From CAYMLQ01 sp964390795 (lineage in GTDB: Bacteria > Verrucomicrobiota > Kiritimatiellia > RFP12 > UBA1067), in NCBI GenBank assembly GCA_964390795.1, contig CAYMLQ010000161.1, positions 1 through 11,952 of the forward strand: DNA of 11,952 nucleotides, in the 5' to 3' direction. The stretch's first letter is position 1, and the number at the start of each line of letters is the position of its first letter. The notes beneath the pieces were generated by a model. That model was given only the letters and a program-made list of their open reading frames with translations. It was not told the DNA's origin and searched no databases. Of the stretch, positions 6,151 to 11,952 are shown in pieces. A program made the translations under genes and the position numbers.

Positions 6151-6467
6151 TGTAAATACCTCAACGTTTACTTGTGACACGTTTGACGCATAGTGTGAAA
6201 ATTAAAGCAAACGGGGGGGGGTCTGCAACAACAAAGTGATTTCAGGTCATTTTTTTTTGATTTAGAGCGTTTTTTGACCAAAAATGCCGCTAATTTGTTT
6301 CACTTTTATTTTTGCCGGTGCGGGAAGTGACGCTGAAGCCGGGCGGACGGCATGAGCGGAGAGGGGGGGGGCTGAGGGTGTCCCGCCTACAGGTGTGCGC
6401 ACTTTTTTAACTTTTTTCACTCTTTGAAATTGACCCGTTGGCCAACATGCCGTATAACAAAGGGACT
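6151..6467. promoter_or_regulatory. 317-bp divergent control region with two G9 tracts
   Basis: This non-coding stretch separates the divergent coiled-coil and TPR genes. It holds two runs of nine G (6213-6221 and 6363-6371), a T9 run near 6250-6258, further T6 runs near 6270 and in a tandem pair (acttttttaactttttt around 6401-6417), and a short inverted GGTCA/TGACC pair flanking the T-rich segment. It is markedly more AT-rich than the genes around it apart from the G tracts. The rightward promoter at 6430-6458 is clear; no convincing leftward promoter was found for the gene starting at 6150. Confidence 0.5.
6430..6458 (+). promoter_or_regulatory. Sigma70-type promoter of the TPR–Exb cluster
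   Basis: TTGACC (6430-6435) and TATAAC (6453-6458) are separated by exactly 17 bp, close to the sigma70 consensus. Transcription would begin near 6464-6466, only two to four bases before the ATG at 6468. The in-frame TTG at 6438 and ATG at 6447 lie inside the promoter and so cannot be the start if this promoter is used. Confidence 0.6.
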
Positions 6468-9400
6468 ATGAATGAGAAGCGCTCCAACCGGATTTTGGGT
6501 CTCAGGCTCGCGTTTCTGCTGTGCGTGTCGCTTTCGTTCGCCTGGCAGCAGGCGCAAGCGCAAGCGGACGCGGCTGGTCAGGAATTGAACGAGGAGTTTC
6601 AGTACATTGATCTGCTTCAGCAGCTCCGCATGCCGGACATCGCCGAAGAAGTGATTGCCGAAGCCGTGAAGCGGTTTCCCGAGGCTTCCGCACAATTCAA
6701 AGTACGTGCCACCCAAGGGCTTTTATGGCAGGGCAAGTTTGACGAAGTGCGCAAAATCGTCGACGCGATACAGGACAAGAACAGCGCCGAGTTCTGGGCG
6801 CTGACGCTGGCGATGGCAGACGCTTATTACGCGTACGGCAAGTACGGGGATGCGGACAAGCTGTATCTGGAGTTCTTTAAGAAAGTGGACAAGCCGTCGC
6901 CCGCGCTGGTCTCTTTTTACCGCGAGTCGGCCTATAAGTACGCGCAGATGTTGCTCTATCTGGGTAAGGATCGCGAGGCGCTGGACGCGTATCGCCGGCT
7001 CTTCAAGGTGCCGCTGGAAGAGGATGTGGCGCGGCAGGTGCATGCCGACATGGCCGAGCTGATGCTGAAACTCGCCCCTGATATTCAGAAGAAGGAAGAA
7101 AAAGCCGCGTTGCTCAAGGAGGCGGAGGGAGTGATCGACAAACTGCTCTGGAAGCAGGACATCTGGTTCGGCAAGGCGATCGTGATGAAGGCGCACATCT
7201 TCCTGCTGCGCGGCGACGTCAAGGGCGCACAGGAGTTGGTCGAAAACTACATGCCGCAGCTTAAGACCATTCACGACTCGCTGCGCGACCAGGACAGGGA
7301 CGGCTCGCTAGGCCTCCTGCGCATGAGCCCGATGCCGCAGTGCCGCTACCTGCTGGCCCTGCTGCTGATGAACGAGGCGATGGCCGAGGTCAAGAAAGAG
7401 GGCGGCAGCGACGACCGCATCAAGGATCTGCTGCTCGGCGAGCGCGACCCGCAGACCAAGGCGCGCAAGGGCAACGGCGCGTTCACCCATTTCATCAACG
7501 TCTTCATCCGTTTTCCGGAGAGCCAGTGGGCCTCCGAAGCGGGCGAGCGTTCCGAGACCATCCGCAAGCTGATCAAAGACCGCTTTAACGCCGAGCTGCG
7601 CACGCCGGTGACCGCCGAGCAGATGGCCAAGGTGCGGCAGATGCAGTTCGCGGGCGCGCGCCTAGTTTTCAGCCAGAACCAGTTCAAGGACGCCATCGAA
7701 AAATACCTGCTCGTTCTCAACCAGTTCCCCGAGTCGGCGGAGTCGGTCGCCGCCTTGGGCGACTTGGCCGTGTGCTACATCGAGCTGGCCGACAAGGATC
7801 CGGACGCCATTCTGATGGCGGACACGGTGATCACGCACCTTTCAGAGCGCTTCTCCGCCAATGCTAAGCTGATGAAGGATGCGGGCGATCAGATTCGCCG
7901 CATCGGCGAGCACTACGGCGAGATGAAGATGGAGGACAAGAAACGCGAGACCTACGCCACGTTCTTCCGTAACTATCCGACGCATTACGCTGCCGGACAG
8001 TTGGTCATGAGCTTCGGCGAGCGCGAGTTCCAAGCCAAGAATTATGCGGGTGCGATGGTCTACTACAAGCAGATTGCCGAGATCTACACCAATTCTCCCT
8101 ATTATTTCGACGCGCTCAACCGTATGGCTCAGGCCTATAAAGAGGAGGGGGATAGCACCAACGAGATCCAGACCCTTGATTTTTACGTTACCAGTCTGTC
8201 CGCGCGCGAGCGTCCGGGAAACGTGCTGGTGGTGGGCAAGTTCAGGCTGGCCGATGCGCAGCGTGAATACGGCAACAAGCTCTTCAAATCAGCCTCGACC
8301 AACGAGAATAGCGAGGCGGTTCACAAGGACGCGTTCACGTGGTTGACCAAGGCGGCGCTAGGCTTTGGCGGCGTGGCCAAGATGCTCACAGAGTCTGCCG
8401 CCACCTATCAGGCCAATGACGAAGAGAAGAAGCGCAACGAGCAAATGTTGGAGATGTCGGTCTTCACCAAAGCGGTTTGCCTGACGCAGATCACCCAGCC
8501 GCAGGAAAAGCTGCCCGCGCTGCGCAAGATGGCGATCGCCGCATTCGAGGACTATGTGAAGCTTTACCCGCAGGGCAAGCTGGCGGCCAAGGCGCAGTTG
8601 CAGATCGGCACACTCTATACCATTCTACAGGACAAGCCTAACACGCAGTCCGCCTTTGAGAAGTTGCGCAAGAACTACGCGGATTCGGACGAAGCCAAAA
8701 ATTCTGTGCCGATGCTGGCTGCGAGCCTGATCGAGATGGGGTTGCGTGGCGAGGGCGTAGCCATGTACCGCCAGATGTTCGCGGCGGGCGGCACCTACAC
8801 CGAGAGCCAGTTTATGGCCGCCGCCAAGGCGCTTGAGGAGGCCAAAGAGTATGATATGGCGCTCCAAGCGTACGAGAAAGTGCTCGCCACAGCCAAGGAT
8901 ATCTCCGTGCTCGCCACGGCCAAGATCGGACGTGCCCGCACGTTGGCCGGACAGAAAAAATACGTCGAAGCGCGCAAGCTGTTGAATGAGTTCATCAAGG
9001 ATAAGGAACTCTCCAAGCTGATCTTGGTGGTGGATGCTAACTTGCTCTTGGTCGAGGTCGCGAGCGAAGAGGGCAAGACCGAAAAGGATGACATCGAGCG
9101 CACGAAGTTGTTCAATTCGGCGGTTGACGCTCTCAAGCTGGTGAAGAAATATCGTACCGAAGAGGATCAGCAGCGGGAGCTGGATTTTGCGGCTGGCCAG
9201 ATTCTGGTGCGTAAGATGGACGCCGAAAAGAAACTTGGACTGAACGAAAAGGCGGCCGAGACTCGCGGCAATGCGATTGTCGCGTTCCTGTCGATCATCA
9301 ATTCCATCAATCCGGGCAACGCCAAGCTTGCGACCGTGTTGGAGAAGGCGTATCACGAGTGCGTGCCGCTGATGATTATGCACAAGAAGTACAAAGACGC

Positions 9401-9497
9401 CGCGGAAGAATGCGAGAATTATTTGCGGATGTTCCCCGACGGACGGTACAAGACCGATATTCAGAACTGGTTGAATGAGGCGAAGATCGGACAGTAA
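6468..9497 (+). CDS. Large exported TPR-like helical repeat protein
   Basis: 1009 residues with a clear signal peptide: basic start (MNEKRSNR), hydrophobic LRLAFLLCVSLSF, and an AQA-type cleavage site near 31-33. The remainder is almost entirely amphipathic helices of the tetratricopeptide kind, with recurrent A/G/Y pattern such as YAYGKYGDADKLYLEFFKK, FKDAIEKYLLVLNQFPES, YDMALQAYEKVLATAK and a final YKDAAEECENYLRMFPDG. Motifs like YLLVLNQFPES recall the repeats in BamD and CpoB (YbgF). Such proteins are periplasmic protein-binding scaffolds. The ATG at 6468 is chosen because it follows the promoter and an AAAGGG, and begins the signal peptide directly. It heads a plus-strand cluster ending in ExbB/ExbD, so a role as periplasmic partner of that motor is inferred. 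No catalytic motif was seen. Confidence 0.85.
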   Translation: MNEKRSNRILGLRLAFLLCVSLSFAWQQAQAQADAAGQELNEEFQYIDLLQQLRMPDIAEEVIAEAVKRFPEASAQFKVRATQGLLWQGKFDEVRKIVDAIQDKNSAEFWALTLAMADAYYAYGKYGDADKLYLEFFKKVDKPSPALVSFYRESAYKYAQMLLYLGKDREALDAYRRLFKVPLEEDVARQVHADMAELMLKLAPDIQKKEEKAALLKEAEGVIDKLLWKQDIWFGKAIVMKAHIFLLRGDVKGAQELVENYMPQLKTIHDSLRDQDRDGSLGLLRMSPMPQCRYLLALLLMNEAMAEVKKEGGSDDRIKDLLLGERDPQTKARKGNGAFTHFINVFIRFPESQWASEAGERSETIRKLIKDRFNAELRTPVTAEQMAKVRQMQFAGARLVFSQNQFKDAIEKYLLVLNQFPESAESVAALGDLAVCYIELADKDPDAILMADTVITHLSERFSANAKLMKDAGDQIRRIGEHYGEMKMEDKKRETYATFFRNYPTHYAAGQLVMSFGEREFQAKNYAGAMVYYKQIAEIYTNSPYYFDALNRMAQAYKEEGDSTNEIQTLDFYVTSLSARERPGNVLVVGKFRLADAQREYGNKLFKSASTNENSEAVHKDAFTWLTKAALGFGGVAKMLTESAATYQANDEEKKRNEQMLEMSVFTKAVCLTQITQPQEKLPALRKMAIAAFEDYVKLYPQGKLAAKAQLQIGTLYTILQDKPNTQSAFEKLRKNYADSDEAKNSVPMLAASLIEMGLRGEGVAMYRQMFAAGGTYTESQFMAAAKALEEAKEYDMALQAYEKVLATAKDISVLATAKIGRARTLAGQKKYVEARKLLNEFIKDKELSKLILVVDANLLLVEVASEEGKTEKDDIERTKLFNSAVDALKLVKKYRTEEDQQRELDFAAGQILVRKMDAEKKLGLNEKAAETRGNAIVAFLSIINSINPGNAKLATVLEKAYHECVPLMIMHKKYKDAAEECENYLRMFPDGRYKTDIQNWLNEAKIGQ

Positions 9498-9518
9498 TCA
9501 GGTTTTAGGAGCAAACGA

Positions 9519-10319
9519 ATGAAGACGAGCACATACACAGGAATGATCGCGGTGGCTATGATGGTGTTCACTGCGGGAGCCGCGTGGTCCCAGATCGCTG
9601 GCGTGATTACAACCACGGAGAACAAGACGATCTCCGGTTCGATCAAGTGGAAGATCCGCGAGAAGGTCTACGCGATCACGGCCAACAACGTTGAAATCGA
9701 AATGCCGCTGGCGAATGTCAAAGACATTCAGATCCCCAAGCCGAAAGAGCTGGATGCAGCGATCGCCAATGTTCAGTCGGGAAGCGCGGCGGCCGCCATT
9801 CCGGTTTTGGAGAAGATTTCCACTGACTACCTGATGTTGCAGTGGGATACGGTCGCGACGCGTCTGCTGGCCGAGGCGTATGTCAAGGCGGGCGAGCCGG
9901 AAAAAGCGATCCGCGTGTGCGAGAAAATCATTGCGGCCAACCCGGAGAAGGCCTATCTGGGCGAGATGGCCCCGGCCTACTGGCAGGCGATGCTGAAAGC
10001 CGGCCGCACCTCCAAGGTCGAGGATCTGATCGCCAAGGCGGTGAAGAGCGGGGACCGCGAGGCCTCCGCCTTCGCGCTGCTCATGCGCGGCGATTTGATC
10101 TTGGCTTCGGGCGAGACTAATGAGATCGCCAAGAAGGCACTGCGCGACGGGTTTCTGCGCGTGGTCACGCTCTACAAGTCCGTGAAGACGGCCCAGCCGG
10201 AAGGGCTGTATAAGGCGGCTAAATGTTTTGAGAAGCTGGGTCAGACGGCGCGTGCGGATCAGATGCGGACGACGCTCAAGAGCGAGTACGCCTCCTCGGA
10301 TTGGTCCCGCAAGCCGTAA
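9519..10319 (+). CDS. Exported TPR protein with small N-terminal beta domain
   Basis: 266 residues. A signal peptide covers about 1-24, cut after GAAWS. Residues 25-75 look like a small beta-rich module (ITTTENKTISGSIKW, VYAITANNVEIEMPLANVKDI) ending in IPKPKELDAAI, which leads into helical TPR-type repeats (LAEAYVKAGEPEKAIRVCEKIIAANPEKAY; LYKAAKCFEKLGQTARADQM). No enzyme motif is present. It starts 21 bp after the previous stop with GGAG about eight bases before the ATG, so it is surely co-transcribed with the large TPR gene. The beta module plus TPR layout recurs, in my recollection, beside ExbB genes in PVC bacteria. It is probably a periplasmic partner of the ExbB/ExbD motor. Confidence 0.8.
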   Translation: MKTSTYTGMIAVAMMVFTAGAAWSQIAGVITTTENKTISGSIKWKIREKVYAITANNVEIEMPLANVKDIQIPKPKELDAAIANVQSGSAAAAIPVLEKISTDYLMLQWDTVATRLLAEAYVKAGEPEKAIRVCEKIIAANPEKAYLGEMAPAYWQAMLKAGRTSKVEDLIAKAVKSGDREASAFALLMRGDLILASGETNEIAKKALRDGFLRVVTLYKSVKTAQPEGLYKAAKCFEKLGQTARADQMRTTLKSEYASSDWSRKP

Positions 10320-10372
10320 GCGAAACAGGTTCCCGCAGCGGCGGGTTCGGGGTTGAGAACGGTCGGATTTCT

Positions 10373-10391
10373 GTTAGTCAACAAAACTAAC
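10373..10391 (+). promoter_or_regulatory. Short inverted repeat upstream of exbB
   Basis: GTTAGT (10373-10378) and ACTAAC (10386-10391) form a perfect 6-bp inverted repeat with a 7-base centre (CAACAAA) in the 101-bp gap between the second TPR gene and exbB. No U tract follows, so it is not a terminator. It could be an operator or an mRNA stem. A GC-rich 5-bp hairpin (10332-10345) also lies in the gap. A weak TTGAGA at 10353 lacks a matching -10 box, so no promoter is called. Confidence 0.3.
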
Positions 10392-10420
10392 TTGAACACA
10401 AGGAAACAAAGCAGAGGTTA

Positions 10421-11248
10421 ATGATGAAAAGACTGGTCATGTCAGCAGTGGTGCTTGCAGGTTTGACGCTTGGCTCGGTAATGGCTCAGGATGCGGCGGC
10501 TCCGGCCGCAGCAGCGCCTGTAGCGGCACCCGCGGCAGTGGCGCCTGCGGCGGCAGCCGGGACGCTTCAGCAGAGCGCGGATTCGGCGGCGGCGGCGAAG
10601 AAGTCACAGAACAGCACGGGGTTCATCGCGGTGGTGTTCGGCTCCGGTTGGCTGGGCGTGTTTCTGTGGGCGGCGCTGTTCGGTTGCGCGGGTGCGGCCA
10701 TCTACTTCATTGTCGACTGCACGGTTCTGATCCGTCCGCAAAAGATCATGCCGCAGTCGCTGATCGACAAAGTTAAGGCTGGCATGGCCGAGGGTGACGT
10801 CATGAAGGCGCTTCAGGCCTGCGAGACCGACCCCGGGCCGATGGCCAACATTCTCTCCGCCGGCTTCTCGCATGTGGAGGAGGGCTTTGAGGTCATTCAA
10901 GAGTCGATCGCTGCGGCGGCCGATCTGGAGACGGAGCGCATCATGCAGCGGCTCACGTGGATTTCGGTGTGCTCGAACTTGGCCCCCATGTTGGGCCTGC
11001 TCGGCACGGTGCAAGGCATGATCATGTGCTTCGGCACGCTGGCCTCGGGCGCTCCGGACGTCGGCGCATTGGCTCTCGCCATCGCCCAGGCGCTGTGGAC
11101 GACTGCCGGCGGTCTGACGATCGCCATCCCGGCCATCACCTTCTACTACAGCATCCGCAACAACGCCAACCGTTTGATCATGCGTATGCAGGCAATGACC
11201 ATGGAACTCATCAAGGACCTGCGTCACGTCGAGGTCGTGAACGACTGA
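10421..11248 (+). CDS. exbB: ExbB/TolQ/MotA-family proton channel subunit
   Basis: 275 residues. ExbB forms the pentameric inner-membrane part of a proton-driven motor with ExbD. After a signal-like segment (1-22, cut near VMAQ) comes an Ala/Pro-rich stretch (24-65), then three membrane segments at about 72-98, 178-204 and 218-244 with the cytoplasmic domain between the first and second. Family motifs are NLAPMLGLLGTVQGM (186-200) and ALWTTAGGLTIAIPA (225-239). The N-terminal export signal plus Ala/Pro region is longer than in E. coli ExbB but occurs in other ExbB lineages. Two adjacent ATGs are possible (10421 and 10424); GAGG upstream fits either. It is the third gene of the plus-strand cluster, 101 bp after the TPR gene. 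Confidence 0.93.
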   Translation: MMKRLVMSAVVLAGLTLGSVMAQDAAAPAAAAPVAAPAAVAPAAAAGTLQQSADSAAAAKKSQNSTGFIAVVFGSGWLGVFLWAALFGCAGAAIYFIVDCTVLIRPQKIMPQSLIDKVKAGMAEGDVMKALQACETDPGPMANILSAGFSHVEEGFEVIQESIAAAADLETERIMQRLTWISVCSNLAPMLGLLGTVQGMIMCFGTLASGAPDVGALALAIAQALWTTAGGLTIAIPAITFYYSIRNNANRLIMRMQAMTMELIKDLRHVEVVND

Positions 11249-11326
11249 AGAACTCTCCGTCCCTCGCCGCGCGCAGACGGTGTGGCGCAGGGCGGATAAT
11301 CCTTTGCCGAATTGTCGGAGATGTGG

Positions 11327-11353
11327 TGCCGGGTCGGATTTTCCGATCCGGTA
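11327..11353 (+). other. Strong RNA hairpin in the exbB–exbD gap
   Basis: Positions 11327-11338 pair with 11342-11353 around a three-base loop (TTT), 12 bp with two G-U pairs. It lies in the 153-bp untranslated gap between exbB and exbD, much longer than the other gaps of the cluster apart from the 101 bp before exbB. No U tract follows. It may be an mRNA processing or stability element, or a partial terminator setting the ExbB:ExbD ratio; the sequence alone does not decide. Confidence 0.45.
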
Positions 11354-11401
11354 ACACGGCACAACCACCTGCGGACGACACCGCAAATCGGATCCTGTAA
11401 A

Positions 11402-11836
11402 ATGGGTAAATCTCAAACGGCACAATGCGAGATGGATATGACGCCGATGATCGACGTCGTGTTCCAGTTGATTATTTTCTTCGTCGTGACGATGAAAATG
11501 AGTCAGGACACCAATATGGAGATCATATTGGAGGACGGTTTAAACGGCGAGACCATTACGCAGGACAGCATGCCGCCGACCACGCTGGAAATTGAGGTGG
11601 ACCGTCGCGGGCGTATCTCGATCCACAACGCTACGTTGAACGATGCCAACTTGCGCGACATCTTAAGAAGCCGTATCAACCGGCACGGGAATGAGTTCCC
11701 AGTGTTGATTCGTGCGGATCGCCGCACCCAGCACGAGAAGGTGAAGCGGGTTATGGATATCTGTACGGCCTCCGGCATCTGGAAGCTTTCGTTCGTGGCG
11801 GTTCAAGAGCATAAGGCCAAGGGCAATAAACAGTAG
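11402..11836 (+). CDS. exbD: ExbD/TolR-family motor subunit (first copy)
   Basis: 144 residues. ExbD is the single-span partner that threads the ExbB pore and couples proton flow to work in the periplasm. A short cytoplasmic start leads into MDMTPMIDVVFQLIIFFVV (11-29), with Asp18 the conserved proton-binding residue; the periplasmic domain follows to the end (IEVDRRGRISIHN, VLIRADRRTQHEKVKRVMDICTASGIWKLSFVAV), with the usual ExbD fold pattern. The ATG at 11402 gives the normal short N-terminus; a TTG at 11312 would add 30 residues of non-family sequence that overlap a strong hairpin. The Shine-Dalgarno is weak (a GGA eight bases upstream). A second ExbD gene starts 15 bp after the stop. Confidence 0.93.
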   Translation: MGKSQTAQCEMDMTPMIDVVFQLIIFFVVTMKMSQDTNMEIILEDGLNGETITQDSMPPTTLEIEVDRRGRISIHNATLNDANLRDILRSRINRHGNEFPVLIRADRRTQHEKVKRVMDICTASGIWKLSFVAVQEHKAKGNKQ

Positions 11837-11851
11837 GCAGGAGCTTTCGCT

Positions 11852-11952
11852 ATGGCTTATAAAAGAAGAGAAAACAAGGGCGAGAGTCCGAAGCTGGACA
11901 TGACGCCGATGATCGATGTGGTTTTCCAGCTCCTGATCTTCTTTGTGGTGAC
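11852..11952 (+). CDS. exbD: ExbD/TolR-family motor subunit (second copy, partial)
   Basis: The first 33 codons of a second ExbD run off the right edge. The basic start MAYKRRENKGESPK leads into LDMTPMIDVVFQLLIFFVV, almost identical to the membrane segment of the preceding ExbD and with the same conserved Asp. CAGGAG lies eight bases before the ATG. It follows the first copy by 15 bp, so the two are co-transcribed. Paired ExbD genes are common where ExbD forms heterodimers or serves a Tol/TonB-like complex. The periplasmic part and any downstream TonB-like gene lie outside the window. Confidence 0.92.
   Translation, partial: MAYKRRENKGESPKLDMTPMIDVVFQLLIFFVV

Noticed and set aside
4864..6177. 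437-codon plus-strand frame opposite the coiled-coil gene
   Set aside because: It is a mirror of the coiled-coil codons (Leu/Val/Gly-rich) and has no credible start signals; the minus strand has membrane segment, RBS and an overlapping lipoprotein gene.
6438..6467. TTG or ATG starts extending the large TPR protein by up to 10 residues
   Set aside because: These codons lie inside the predicted promoter, so they would not be transcribed from it; the signal peptide begins naturally at 6468.
11312..11401. TTG start extending ExbD by 30 residues
   Set aside because: The extra residues do not fit the ExbD N-terminus, and they overlap the strong intercistronic hairpin; the ATG at 11402 gives the normal length.

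Overview
The window looks like a chromosomal segment from a GC-rich, Gram-negative bacterium with an outer membrane. Signal peptides, a lipobox and ExbB/ExbD proteins all point that way. The mix of a TPR–ExbB–ExbD–ExbD cluster with a ROK kinase and a lactonase suggests the PVC group (Verrucomicrobiota/Kiritimatiellota), but that placement is inference from general familiarity and no marker gene here proves it.

Left edge (1-570): this is the most unusual part. On the minus strand there is a 422-bp mobile gene cassette (54-475) of integron type. It holds one small secreted-protein gene followed by a well-formed attC recombination site (48-119). The bases at the 5' boundary of the cassette (470-476) are exactly complementary to the R'' core of its own attC, which is the signature expected of a circular cassette inserted by an integron integrase. 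Past the attC the next cassette begins, and the first 12 codons of its gene, again signal-peptide-like, run off the window. No integrase gene is visible.

571-3534: recJ (single-strand-specific exonuclease, minus strand), complete with all family motifs, is divergent from a cytosolic lactonase of the 6-phosphogluconolactonase type (plus strand).

3550-6150: a minus-strand group. In transcription order it has a membrane-anchored coiled-coil protein, an overlapping 59-residue lipoprotein, an intrinsic terminator, and a ROK-family sugar kinase with an unusual C-terminal extension. The ROK gene converges on the lactonase gene. The kinase and lactonase would fit early hexose metabolism (hexose phosphorylation, then pentose-phosphate entry).

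6151-6467: a 317-bp divergent control region with two runs of nine G, several T runs and a strong sigma70-type promoter firing right.

6468-11952: a plus-strand cluster with a 1009-residue exported TPR-like protein, a 266-residue exported TPR protein, ExbB, ExbD, and the first 33 codons of a second ExbD. ExbB and ExbD form a proton-driven inner-membrane motor; the two exported helical-repeat proteins are the likely periplasmic partners of that motor. The cargo or task of this version is not evident. No tRNA, rRNA, CRISPR array or insertion sequence was seen.
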